Part shown: piece after piece, positions 1 through 11,763 of the stretch
Layout of the letters: every line of letters starts with the position of its first letter
How positions within the stretch are numbered: position 1 is the first letter of the stretch
NCBI RefSeq assembly: GCF_000002515.2
Contig: NC_006039.1
Coordinates: 930,001-994,000, forward strand
From: Kluyveromyces lactis
Lineage: Eukaryota > Ascomycota > Saccharomycetes > Saccharomycetales > Saccharomycetaceae
DNA: 64,000 nucleotides
Direction of reading: 5' to 3'
Position numbers and translations under genes: made by a program
The notes under the pieces: model-generated
Databases searched by the model: none
What the model was told of the DNA's origin: nothing
The model's input: the letters and a program-made list of their open reading frames with translations, nothing else

Positions 1-2417
<2,417 letters not shown>

Positions 2418-3311
2418 TTAGTTATTATTGGTTGAACGAGAAATTGGAAGTAGCTCTTCATCAGTACCGGAAGAACGAACTTGAGAGTATTCCTCCAACA
2501 CCACATCAGAATCGTCCAAAAGTGGCTTGAAAGGAAGTTTGGAATGGATTGAAGGGAAATATCTTCTGTAAGACCAATGTGCAACCAAGATACCAAGTAG
2601 AGAACCCAGCATAACATCAACGAAATGGTGTCTGTAATCCTGCGTCCTGCTTAATGCTATAACAGATGCACCAACTAATGGTAAACACGCAACGATTGTT
2701 CTCCAAGAGCCCGTTTCGGGTAATTCAGTCAACAATTGCCCACATAACCATAGGAACAAGAACCCTAGACCAGCAAAGGATTCACTGGAGTGACCAGATG
2801 GTGTGGTTCTGAATCCATCATATAACACAGCGTAATCGGTACTTGTACAAACGTCGATAGCATACACCAAAGTGTTCTTTGGTGTACCATGCTTGGGAGC
2901 ACAACGAGCCAAAAAATCTGGTCTGTGTCTACCAAACCAATTTTTCAAATAATTTGTCAACAAAGAAGTCGAAATCCATGTGAAAGAAAGCCCAAGTAAA
3001 GAAATGTACATCAAATACCATCTGTGCTTGCTATCTGCTAGTAGTAAGGAAAATAGAATGATAGTAAAAAATGGAACGAAATAACTGTAAACTATCAAGG
3101 CATGGTTATTTACCATCTCAACCTCAGCAAACGGATGTGAAATAGTCAAGTCGTTAATAAAGAATTGTCTTTGAAACGGTTTCTGATAGTACACAGGAAT
3201 ATTCACAAGAAATAGTACGACACATAAAATCAAATCAGTGAGTTTCCATTTTTTAAGAGACTTGTAGAACTTTAGCCTATCTGTACCGAAAGATACACGA
3301 TCTATGCCCAT
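2418..3311 (-). CDS. DPP1: diacylglycerol pyrophosphate phosphatase (PAP2 family)
   Basis: This 297-residue vacuolar membrane enzyme removes the beta-phosphate of diacylglycerol pyrophosphate and can then act on phosphatidate, in phospholipid turnover. The three lipid phosphate phosphatase motifs are present: KNWFGRHRP, PSGHSS and SRTQDYRHHFVDV. About six hydrophobic segments lie around them, starting with a helix at residues ~24-41 (LTDLILCVVLFLVNIPVYY). FINDLTISHPFAEVEMVNN and the C-terminal KPLLDDSDVVLEE are typical of yeast Dpp1. Length is close to the S. cerevisiae protein (289). GCN2 is the neighbour as in S. cerevisiae, but DPP1 points the same way as GCN2 here, whereas in S. cerevisiae the two are divergent. 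A 1.2-kb divergent promoter separates it from the YIM1-like gene. Confidence 0.96.
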   Translation of the reverse strand: MGIDRVSFGTDRLKFYKSLKKWKLTDLILCVVLFLVNIPVYYQKPFQRQFFINDLTISHPFAEVEMVNNHALIVYSYFVPFFTIILFSLLLADSKHRWYLMYISLLGLSFTWISTSLLTNYLKNWFGRHRPDFLARCAPKHGTPKNTLVYAIDVCTSTDYAVLYDGFRTTPSGHSSESFAGLGFLFLWLCGQLLTELPETGSWRTIVACLPLVGASVIALSRTQDYRHHFVDVMLGSLLGILVAHWSYRRYFPSIHSKLPFKPLLDDSDVVLEEYSQVRSSGTDEELLPISRSTNNN

Positions 3312-4512
3312 CTTTTTTTATCTCTTTGTTGTAATTTTTTTTGTTTCTTCGATTATTCTATTGTTATCAATGTCTAATAATAATATATTATACTCTTTTT
3401 GGAGAAAAAGTGTCGATCTGACCTGAGCAGTTGATGCTTTGATTTATAGCGAATGTATACGATGAACCCAACAACTATCACCAAATAACGAAACAGCTAA
3501 AATAATGCCCAAGTCTTCGGCACCGTAAGCTCTATATACCGATAAATAATTTTCTTTTTAATAGCTACTGCAAGATTGGCATGCTTTAAACTTGCACTTG
3601 AACCCTTTAGCCTTTTATACACGGAAAAACTTGATTACCATAATCGAAACATGGAAACTCGGGAAGAAAAGGTACATAGAACGCGAGATTATGGGGCCAC
3701 GTGAGAATGTTACCCGGATGTGGCGAAATGGATCCCTCCACACATATAGGCGCACAACAGCTCACGTGATTTTTGATATACGTAAAGATTTGACTTTTTC
3801 ATGCGAAGAATTCTGGGGCCCACGAACGAAAGCTTGGCAAAAGTGATGTAAGGGTCCAGCATCAAATGATATACCTCAAAACTACTCAAGGCCGCAAAAC
3901 AGAGCATGATACAACACCGTATATAACCTCCGGTTTTAGGTAAAACAATGTGCATGAGTTAATTTTGATTGGAGAAAGTGGTGTTTAGTAAAGCTGTGCC
4001 GGATTTTTTGAAAAATGCATCACATGGTTTTTAATTATGCTGAATAATACGTTAATGGTTTTCTCTGAAATTGAAAAAAAGTGACCACCGCTCTTTCATA
4101 ACTGGTCCATATCGGTACTGCCGAATTTCAATGATTATGGGAGTATGTCTTAAGAATATATTTGTCATGAATCATCAGAGAAGAAGCTTGAATCCTCGGT
4201 GTTTATAGATTTTTTCCGAAGAAACTCAATGTAATGTATACTCTATTCTATGTAGAGGTCTTGCTTTGCAATGGGCATCAGCAGATAAAGAGGAAGAAAC
4301 ACAGGGGCAAAAAAAGAAAAACAAAAAAAATGTATGAAATGATTTTACGATATAAAGGGATGAGCTGTGTTTCCAGTTGGTTGTTGTATCGGTGCTATTG
4401 TGTTAGGAGTGTCTCATTACACCTCATTTACGCTAACAATTCCTCAAGATATTTGCTATTCAATAGTGAACTTTTTCACATACGTAACAAGACATTGCAA
4501 AAAGGGGACAGG
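3312..4512. other. divergent promoter region DPP1 / YIM1-like
   Basis: 1.2 kb without a convincing gene. It holds two CACGTG boxes and a Reb1-type site (listed separately), and an A-rich stretch at about 4280-4330. Frames of ~80 codons at 3592-3846 (+) and 3710-3955 (-) overlap each other and resemble nothing I know. The reading frame of the YIM1-like gene stays open back to 4234, but that part looks like leader, not protein. Confidence 0.6.
3698..3768. promoter_or_regulatory. cluster of Cbf1-type CACGTG boxes and a Reb1-type site
   Basis: CACGTG occurs at 3698-3703 and 3763-3768, and TTACCCGG at 3710-3717 matches the Reb1 core (CGGGTAA on the other strand). Such a group usually marks the nucleosome-free centre of a yeast promoter. 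It lies ~390 bases upstream of DPP1 and ~745 bases upstream of the YIM1-like gene. Binding itself is inferred. Confidence 0.55.
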
Positions 4513-5595
4513 ATGGTTACAAACAGGGCGTTGACATATGTCAACTCTTCTACTCCATTGAAGATCATTGAAAATGAAATTGACTTGGATAATTGCTACG
4601 GAGATAAAGAAATTGTAGTTAAAGTTCACGCAGCTGCTTTCAATCCAATTGACTTTATACTTCACGACTTTGCAAACAAATGGCTCGTTGGTTCAAAACC
4701 AAAGACTATTGGTAGAGATTATTCGGGAGAAATTGTGAAGGTAGGCGAGAAAGTTGATAAAGAATGGGCTGTTGGCGACAAAGTTTGTGGGTTGTTTGAT
4801 GCTGTTTATAATGAGCAAGGTGCTATGAGAGATTACCTAGTGTTTGATCCAGAAAGCTCAAGAACTAAATTGTTGACAAAGCTTCCGGAATTCCATGACG
4901 CACAGCATAGTGATTATGTTTTAGGTGCTGCTTGGCCCTTAGTGTTTACCACTACCATTCAGGGATTCACCGATTATGGTCAAAAATTCGGCCCGGATTC
5001 GAACATCTTAGTGCTAGGTGCCTCGACAAGTGTTGGATTTCACGTTATTAAAATTGCTAAGGAACTTTACAATGTAAATGCAGTCGTTGGGACATGTAAT
5101 TCTAAGTCATTCGAAAGAAATAAAGAAGTTGGCTGTGATTATTGTATTGCTTATGACACAGAGGATATCCCCGTACGATTGAAGGAAGTAATTACTGACG
5201 AGCTTAAGGGACAGAAATTTGATCTTATCTTCGATTGCGCGGGTTACAACGATTTGATCCCCCATATCAACGATTACTTAAAACCAAAGAATCAAAATTC
5301 CCAGTACATCAATATTACCGGTACCGTTAAATATCAATTCGATCCTAAAAAGCAAACGAAGGGATTTATCTGGAAAAGTCTCCTTGGTATGTGCCGTTTC
5401 CATCGTTCCTTCAACTATCATTTCTTGCTAATGCGTACCGAGCGTAGTATTGGCCCCAAATTTAAAGAATTCTTGTCGAATGGACACTATCATCCACCAA
5501 TTGACAGCGTGACTCCATTGGATCAATATAAAACTGCCGAAACAAAAATGAGAAGCTATGGGGCAAAGGGGAAGATGGTGATTTCATTTGAATGA
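4513..5595 (+). CDS. YIM1: Yim1-like zinc-independent quinone oxidoreductase (MDR superfamily)
   Basis: This 360-residue medium-chain dehydrogenase/reductase is closest to S. cerevisiae Yim1, a lipid-droplet/mitochondria-associated protein linked to DNA-damage sensitivity; its substrate is unknown. The N terminus [17 protein letters not shown] and [13 protein letters not shown] match Yim1. The groES-like half is followed by a nucleotide-binding half with [18 protein letters not shown] (degenerate glycine loop) and [12 protein letters not shown]. The family ending [11 protein letters not shown] is present. No catalytic zinc ligands are visible, as for other quinone-reductase members. I chose the ATG at 4513: the frame is open from 4234, but the extra 93 residues are basic, low in complexity and unlike the family, while this start gives the usual length (Yim1 is 365). 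In S. cerevisiae no such gene lies between DPP1 and ZIP1, so it is an insertion here or a loss there. Confidence 0.85.
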
Positions 5596-6211
5596 TCAAG
5601 AAGATCATCATTATGACTGAGACTTCTCTCCAACTTGATTGTCTTTCGACTGCCGTTTTCTACAACCAAATACCCTTATATTCGTATTTCAGCTAACAAG
5701 GTAGCAACATAAAATGTCTATCTTGTTGTACCTCGAGCCTCTTTTTATCAGCACTAGTATCAATGATTTCACTGTGATAATGGATGACAGTATTATTTAG
5801 TTTTGTATGCCTATCCAATTAAAATACATCTCGTGAGTTATCTTTTCAGTACAGTAGAAAGACCTGGACAACTTGCTTTTCACTTGGACTCGAAACTCAT
5901 CTTATATGTTGGTGAGCAACATGTTCATGATTTACAGAAAATGACTATATAAGTTAAACTTAAAAAAAATGACACTTTTCCAAAGTTGATAGTAAATGAA
6001 TACTAAAGGAAAACAAAGGAAAATAGAAAGTAGTTAGCTGTGAAGCACATTAGGTTTGCAATTGCAGGTGAGCTCGGGGCTGTTGATATAATAAGGAAAA
6101 GTCCGAGACTACAGTAAGCGTTTAAATTCTAAGTTTGTGATTAAAAAAGCTCATTTATCTTTCACCATATCATTGGCGGCTAAATTTGCACTGGCTAATA
6201 ACTATTAGAAC
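5596..6211. other. intergenic, 3' end of YIM1-like gene and ZIP1 promoter
   Basis: 616 bases with AT-rich tracts and no credible ORF. The only strong motif is the URS1 element 28 bases before the ZIP1 start codon, listed separately. Confidence 0.6.
6173..6184 (+). promoter_or_regulatory. URS1 (Ume6 site) of ZIP1
   Basis: TTGGCGGCTAAA matches the URS1 core (TCGGCGGCTA) at all but one base. Ume6 bound at URS1 represses early meiotic genes in growing cells and, with Ime1, activates them in meiosis. It sits immediately upstream of the meiosis-specific gene ZIP1, which is where a functional site would be expected. Confidence 0.75.
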
Positions 6212-8479
6212 ATGTCTAACTTCTTCAGAGACAACTCGATTGGGTTTAAACCAAGACACAACATATTCTCCAAATTAAGAACAGGCAAGGATACAGAATC
6301 AGATGAATCGAATAACTCATCAATAATGGAAAATCCATTTTTTCAAAGGACGGAAGAGAGTGTAAAATTGTTAACGCCCAAGGATAAACCGTTGCTTGCA
6401 AAGGAACTGATACAAAGCACACCAAAATCTTCGCCAACAAAAAAGCAAGCCGAGGAAGAGGAATTAGAAATAACTGAAGTAAGGGAAGTAGCTTTACAAC
6501 AACCTGATGATGTCGTCTCAGAAAAAGACGAAAAGGAATCGCATTCTATCAACGATTCTTCAACAATTAATGATAACACATCCTCAAATGATGTTTTATT
6601 AGAAGCCTTCACTAACACCCAAAGGATATGTTCTAATCTAAAAATTGAATTACAGAAGCAACAGCAGAAGAATCTACAACAGAAGGAGTTGATCGATCAA
6701 TATAAAGCAGAGATTTTGGCAGTAACTGAAAAAATTCATGTCCATAAAAATTTACTTTCCCTTTTAGAAGATCAAATCAAAGGTTTGAAACATAGCAAGT
6801 CAGAAAACGATTCTTTAATTGCAGAACTAGGAGACAGCTACAAATTGCTAAATGAGAAAGTTAAATCATCGATAGCAGAGTCAGAAGCCCTTAAGATCAC
6901 TCTTCAACAGCAAAAGAGCCTCCAAAAAAGTCTTGAGAGTGCTCTACAACAAAAGAACAAGGAATTGGATTACAAGAAAAAAGAACTCGATGAATGTTCC
7001 GGTCAGCTAAGCGAAGAGAAAATAAAATACACCGAGTTACTACAACAGCTCTCTACTTCCAAGAAAGAAATAACAGCTGAAATTCAAGAATGTTTTAATA
7101 AAGTGGAAGCAACATCTAATACTCGTGTTGACACTTTGCAGAATTATGTTAACTCAAGGTTGCAAGCGATATGTGAGAATATAAAAGAAGCAAATGTTGA
7201 TATCGCAAAAGGGCTAGGAATGGATTTAAATCAGAAAACTGAAAAGTTAATTTCGGAGTTGGGAGTTGTGAAAGACTCTGTTTCAACTGCTGCCACTTCA
7301 ACTACGGAAATAATCATGCATGAAGTAAACAAACTATATGTGACACTCCCACATATCGAAAATATCGTTTCTGAATTAAAGGAAATGACCGCAAATAATG
7401 GTACACTCACTATGGAGTTTATCACATCTGCTTTCCTATCATCTGTTGATACTTTACTTAAAACGTTACAAGTATCTATGGAAAGTTTACAAAAACTTCC
7501 AGATGCGATTTGTACCTTGGATAACAAAATAACTAGCGCTGAAGGTTTCGAAAACGAAATTAACGCTTTGAAAGAAGAAGTTCATACGACAATGCTACAA
7601 AAAACCGAAACTGTTTCTATGCTCAGATCTAAAGATCATGAAATAGAGGAGCTCAATAATAACTTACTATCGAAGATTAAGGAACTAGAAGAGCTCTCAG
7701 ACAAGAACGCAATACTGCAAACGGAATTTTCTTCCATTACTGTATCAAATGAAGCATATGTTAGAGAGATCACTAGGATCAAGAAAGAGAACGAGGAAGC
7801 AATTACGAGTTTGGATAGCAAATTGACAGCCCAGACAGAAATATCATCAATTCTTCAAAAAGATATGAATGACACAAAGAAGGAAATTGATTCCTTAAAG
7901 AAGAAACACACACAAGCATTAGACGAGAATAATTCCATCAAGCATAAATACGAAAACCTTCAGCAACAATTCCATAAAATCAATGTCGAATTGGTTCAAT
8001 CCAAAGCAAAGGAATTAGAGTTTGGTGAGATAAATAGAAACTTACGAGAACAATTCGAGGAATTAGAATCAGCCTCTAATCACACTAGCAATTCTTTTAA
8101 AAGAGTTAATGATAAGGTACATGCTTTAGAGAAGGAGAAAAGTGCGTTAAATCTTGAAAAATTGGACCTAATGGATAAAATAGAAGAGCTGGAAGACAAA
8201 TTAAAAGAAGCCAACAATCAAAATCGATCCAATTCCAACCTAGACCCGCCAAAAAGAAAAATATCCTCAACGCAACAAAAAATCATTGAAGACGATGCAT
8301 TTGCACTATCTAGTGATGATCTTGAGCTGACGAATCCGGAGTATTCTATGTTGATGAAGCCTGTGGAGGCTCGTCGGATGCCATCTAAGTCAAATAAAGC
8401 CGTACGAAGAAAGAAATTACTTCTATCGGATGATTTAGAGGATTCTCCTCGATTAAAAAAGACCAAAAGATTCAGATAA
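6212..8479 (+). CDS. ZIP1: synaptonemal complex transverse filament protein Zip1
   Basis: Zip1 forms the transverse filaments that join homologous chromosomes in meiotic prophase and supports crossover formation. The N terminus MSNFFRDNSIGFKPRHNIF is nearly the same as in S. cerevisiae, and SSNDVLLEAFTNTQRICSNLK marks the start of the central region. Residues ~140-690 are long heptad-rich coiled coil (many E, K, Q, L), with breaks around 300-420. The C-terminal globular tail has an acidic SSDDLELTNPE patch and a basic end (RRKKLLLSDD, RLKKTKRFR) typical of the chromosome-axis-binding end. At 755 residues it is shorter than the S. cerevisiae protein (875), mostly in the coiled coil. A URS1 element just upstream suggests meiotic control. 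Its stop lies 22 bases from the stop of convergent MGP12. Confidence 0.95.
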   Translation: MSNFFRDNSIGFKPRHNIFSKLRTGKDTESDESNNSSIMENPFFQRTEESVKLLTPKDKPLLAKELIQSTPKSSPTKKQAEEEELEITEVREVALQQPDDVVSEKDEKESHSINDSSTINDNTSSNDVLLEAFTNTQRICSNLKIELQKQQQKNLQQKELIDQYKAEILAVTEKIHVHKNLLSLLEDQIKGLKHSKSENDSLIAELGDSYKLLNEKVKSSIAESEALKITLQQQKSLQKSLESALQQKNKELDYKKKELDECSGQLSEEKIKYTELLQQLSTSKKEITAEIQECFNKVEATSNTRVDTLQNYVNSRLQAICENIKEANVDIAKGLGMDLNQKTEKLISELGVVKDSVSTAATSTTEIIMHEVNKLYVTLPHIENIVSELKEMTANNGTLTMEFITSAFLSSVDTLLKTLQVSMESLQKLPDAICTLDNKITSAEGFENEINALKEEVHTTMLQKTETVSMLRSKDHEIEELNNNLLSKIKELEELSDKNAILQTEFSSITVSNEAYVREITRIKKENEEAITSLDSKLTAQTEISSILQKDMNDTKKEIDSLKKKHTQALDENNSIKHKYENLQQQFHKINVELVQSKAKELEFGEINRNLREQFEELESASNHTSNSFKRVNDKVHALEKEKSALNLEKLDLMDKIEELEDKLKEANNQNRSNSNLDPPKRKISSTQQKIIEDDAFALSSDDLELTNPEYSMLMKPVEARRMPSKSNKAVRRKKLLLSDDLEDSPRLKKTKRFR

Positions 8480-8501
8480 GTGTTATATTATGTACATGCA
8501 G

Positions 8502-8837
8502 CTATTTAATTTTTACTACTAGGTCTTGTACCTTCTTCTCGTCGAACCTATGGAATAGCTTTTCAACTTTTCCTTCCGAGGCGTTGTCAATATTGTGGGC
8601 GTGCAAAACAGGAACGTCAAAACAGTACTTATCAAACCATTGTTTGTTCTCTGGGTCCATTATGTCAACAACCTTGTACTTGCAATCCTTAAAATCAGGT
8701 TTTTGAAGCACCTGATCCATAACTGATTTAGCAGTATCACAAAGACCACATTGTTGTTTAGAAAACAGTGTTAATTGAACATCTGATATATTATAAAGAA
8801 TCTTTGAAGAATGGAATTTACGAATGTTGCGGAACAT
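8502..8837 (-). CDS. MGP12: glutaredoxin-like mitochondrial protein (YDR286C family)
   Basis: A 111-residue protein with a thioredoxin-fold glutaredoxin-like domain (DUF836 type). The core reads VQLTLFSKQQCGLCDTAKSV with a CGLC redox pair at residues ~30-33, then a cis-proline region DVPVLHAHNID. The basic, hydroxylated first ~15 residues (MFRNIRKFHSSKILY) look like a mitochondrial targeting sequence. The S. cerevisiae homologue YDR286C (114 residues) lies next to ZIP1 in the same convergent arrangement, so orthology is supported by position as well as sequence. The precise redox substrate is unknown. Confidence 0.9.
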   Translation of the reverse strand: MFRNIRKFHSSKILYNISDVQLTLFSKQQCGLCDTAKSVMDQVLQKPDFKDCKYKVVDIMDPENKQWFDKYCFDVPVLHAHNIDNASEGKVEKLFHRFDEKKVQDLVVKIK

Positions 8838-9147
8838 AACGCCATAAATTCGCCTGACCGTTCCTATCTTCCCTGTTTTGTTTCAATGATATGTGTTTTA
8901 CAAATGCCATTATGCTCTTTCATATCATTTCTTGTTTTTCTCTAATGCCAGATGGGACTTGTTAACTCGAAGTCCACTGGAAATCTCGTATGTTCCTGTT
9001 AACATTTTAGTACTAAGGTAACAACGTTAGAGCCGATTACGATCGTTGCCTGCATAGCTTAAATGCGAATACCGAATAAATACCAACTTTACAAGAATTA
9101 CTTTAAATACCCAAAGTCTATATACGTTAGAATACCTACTGAAAGGT
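8838..9147. other. intergenic, MGP12 promoter and PPR1 3' end
   Basis: 310 bases, AT-rich, with the MGP12 promoter and PPR1 terminator region. Nothing distinctive seen. Relative to S. cerevisiae this is a synteny breakpoint (YDR286C next to YLR014C). Confidence 0.5.
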
Positions 9148-11475
9148 TTAAAGATTTTCAAACGAATTAGAATTACTGAAAAATTCGCCCCAGATAGATT
9201 CACCTCCAAGCTGTTGAACCATCTCAAAGAAACGGGTACCATCTCTTTGAAATCTAGTTTGCTGATCGCTCACACTTGGCGATATGGGCGAGGTATGAGA
9301 TTGCATGCTCTCTGTAGAGGGTGGGTTTCTGTTCATTTCATCAAAGAATTGTTGTAAAGAGTCGTTCCCTAAAAAGTTCAGCGGAGTTTCCGGATGCGCT
9401 TTAATGCTTTCATTATGGGGGGAAAAATTCTGACCCATAGCTTCCATTTTCAATTTGAGTATTACTGAGGACATCACTTTAAAAATCTTATGGCAATTAT
9501 TGGCGGCTGAACACTTATCAAAGAGAGACACTAAGACAAGAAGAATTTTGTTGCATATTTCCTCGAATTTTGTTGGAATAGCATCGTCAAATTGTTTCGT
9601 GTGATATATCACGTACAGATAAGTCATACCGCACATGAACACATTGTGAATGGCTACCCAAGTATAATTCAATTTTTTCTCTAGAGTTAATTTGTAGTTT
9701 ATATTAGCGATATCCATGGAGCTCTCGTACACAACAATGAAACCAGCATTGTTCAGGGTAGGACATTTAGGAGATAAACCATACAAAATATGCTTTGTAT
9801 AGTGATAATTTAGAGCAAAGAAGTCTATCGGAAATGAACAGTTCATCTGTATGGATGTCTTTGGGATAACTCTCTGAAACCAAACATCTAGTTGATTAAG
9901 GATAGCTATCCTCCAATCTTCTAAATCTAAAAACTCATCAGGAATGGTTGCGTTAGGAGCATACATTCTTTGCACAATTTCTGATTGTATTTTTCTTATT
10001 TGGAACATCGATAGACATACAGATTTGTAAGTTGGGTCAGAGTTAACTAGTGACGGGGACGAATAATCTCTGACATTATCTTCTGCAGTGGTAATCAACG
10101 CATCATCTAGGGAGCTTGGAAACATAGTTGTCACATTTACATCAGGAATGCTGACAGGTCTTCCAAAATATGCACATACCTGCCTATCCATTGAGTAACA
10201 ACACCAGAAAAGCCGCCTACGAACATCTCTTATAAAAGGTTCATAGTTTTTGTTGAGTTTTTCAGCGTGTAGACCCAGATCCACACATAATCTAATAGCA
10301 GATCCAAGAGTGTACCACAACCCAGGAACCGTAGGTCTCATCAAAGAATATACAGCAATCAACAAGAGTCCTTGCAAAGCTTCGAGCCGATTAGTTTTTG
10401 ACGTGTAAAGACTGTCTTGATATTGATCAGCACAAAATTTGAACAACCGGTGATCAAATCCGGTATTAATCAAAATTTTTGTAGAAAGCCCAATTGCAAA
10501 TACAATGTTCAAAAAGAAAAACGGCTGATGGTATTCAACAGGAATCTTGTCTGCATCAGGATTTTCTTCGAGGTATGAAACCAACGTTTGTTTGAATTCT
10601 ACTGGATTGAACGCCTCAGGAATTTGAAATATATCATTAATCTTTGTGTGGTCAGAAGCCCAAGATACATGAGGCGAAAGTGAGCCATAAATGGGCTTGA
10701 AATACTTCTGTAAAAATAGTTCCCGATGTAAGATTGGAAGTTGAGAATTCGAAGCGGTAAAATAGTCTGATATCATTGCTTCAGCTTGAGATTTTGACGG
10801 TATTTTAAGAGATTGTTTTTTTGTAAACCTTGGTATCTTATGAGCGGTACCACCTGCACTGTTTTTTTCATCTTTCGGTAGTACATCAGGTCTGAACTTA
10901 ACAGCTGTGAACATCATTTTGGCGAACGAGATGCCACTCGAATCACCAAGATAAGATGCAGAGGGTTCCTCCATATCAGCTTCGTGTTCTATCTTTTGCT
11001 TGACTATGCCAACCTTGGAAAATTGATTGCTGGCATCTTTCAAATCTCGGGCGTTATCTACTATTCCATTCAACATCGAAGTACCTTTATTGATTATAAA
11101 GCCTGCCATCTCATTGCCATTGGGCAACTTATGCTTACCTCTTAACCTTTCCCTTTCCTCAAACAGGCCAATGTCGCATGCTTTATCATCACTAGTGGCT
11201 GGAATATTGCCGTTTGCGTGCTCTGGATCGATGCCATTCTTCTCAAGCAATTCTTCCAAAGCCAGAACTTTATCCTCTAAATATACAACATAAGAACGTG
11301 GAATTTCTCTTCGCGTACTGGGATCAATAGTTATGCATGGTTCCTGTGCCTGAATGCACTTCGTACATGATGGGAACTTATTGTCACACTTTATCTTTCT
11401 AATTCTACACCTTTTGCACGCTGCAACTGATCTGTAAATATTTCCGGAAGATTCCTTCGTAACTTTATTTGCCAT
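9148..11475 (-). CDS. PPR1: Zn2Cys6 transcription factor Ppr1, regulator of pyrimidine synthesis
   Basis: Ppr1 senses pyrimidine precursors and activates URA genes through CGG-N6-CCG sites. Residues ~19-46 are the Zn2Cys6 cluster (CKRCRIRKIKCDNKFPSC, then CIQAQEPC), followed by IPRSYVVYLEDKVLALEELL, a linker and coiled-coil dimerisation helix. GNIPATSDD, LGDSSGISFAKMMFTA and NSQLPILHRELFLQKYF are shared with S. cerevisiae Ppr1. The fungal_trans domain spans ~230-560, with GLHAEKLNKNY and RRRLFWCCYSMDRQVCAYF. It is 775 residues against 904 in S. cerevisiae; the difference is in linkers and the C-terminal tail. It shares a 288-base divergent promoter with BRE2, as in S. cerevisiae (YLR014C/YLR015W). 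None of its known URA targets is in the window. Confidence 0.95.
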   Translation of the reverse strand: MANKVTKESSGNIYRSVAACKRCRIRKIKCDNKFPSCTKCIQAQEPCITIDPSTRREIPRSYVVYLEDKVLALEELLEKNGIDPEHANGNIPATSDDKACDIGLFEERERLRGKHKLPNGNEMAGFIINKGTSMLNGIVDNARDLKDASNQFSKVGIVKQKIEHEADMEEPSASYLGDSSGISFAKMMFTAVKFRPDVLPKDEKNSAGGTAHKIPRFTKKQSLKIPSKSQAEAMISDYFTASNSQLPILHRELFLQKYFKPIYGSLSPHVSWASDHTKINDIFQIPEAFNPVEFKQTLVSYLEENPDADKIPVEYHQPFFFLNIVFAIGLSTKILINTGFDHRLFKFCADQYQDSLYTSKTNRLEALQGLLLIAVYSLMRPTVPGLWYTLGSAIRLCVDLGLHAEKLNKNYEPFIRDVRRRLFWCCYSMDRQVCAYFGRPVSIPDVNVTTMFPSSLDDALITTAEDNVRDYSSPSLVNSDPTYKSVCLSMFQIRKIQSEIVQRMYAPNATIPDEFLDLEDWRIAILNQLDVWFQRVIPKTSIQMNCSFPIDFFALNYHYTKHILYGLSPKCPTLNNAGFIVVYESSMDIANINYKLTLEKKLNYTWVAIHNVFMCGMTYLYVIYHTKQFDDAIPTKFEEICNKILLVLVSLFDKCSAANNCHKIFKVMSSVILKLKMEAMGQNFSPHNESIKAHPETPLNFLGNDSLQQFFDEMNRNPPSTESMQSHTSPISPSVSDQQTRFQRDGTRFFEMVQQLGGESIWGEFFSNSNSFENL

Positions 11476-11763
11476 TTCAAATTGAGGACTTTACGCTAAC
11501 AACATCAAGAGAACACCTAACAAACACAAACTATCAATCAAAAGGATCGTGGAGTCTTATTCCAAGTATCTTGGTCTACTGTACTTCTTGGTTCGGTTTA
11601 TTGTGCCTGGAAGTTCAAAAGACATTAATGAATCCTTTCTTGATTCATGTTTAATAATATTTTGTAAAATGTGAAAGTCTACATAAGAACAGATCGGTGT
11701 AATTTCGAGTAAACACAACTCTCCAAGCTTGTAAGGAGTGTACAAAGAAACGGGACATCTTCA

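Noticed and set aside
4018-4230. Possible centromere: ATCACATG (CDEI-like) at ~4019-4026 and a TTTTTTCCGAAG (CDEIII-like) stretch at ~4210-4221
   Set aside because: The 170-odd bases between are not strongly AT-rich (several GC-rich words), and the CDEIII-like word has wrong spacing between its TGT half and the CCGAA core.
4234-4512. N-terminal extension of the YIM1-like protein by 93 residues
   Set aside because: The peptide is basic and low in complexity with poly-Lys codons, without likeness to the family; the ATG at 4513 gives the family start and length.
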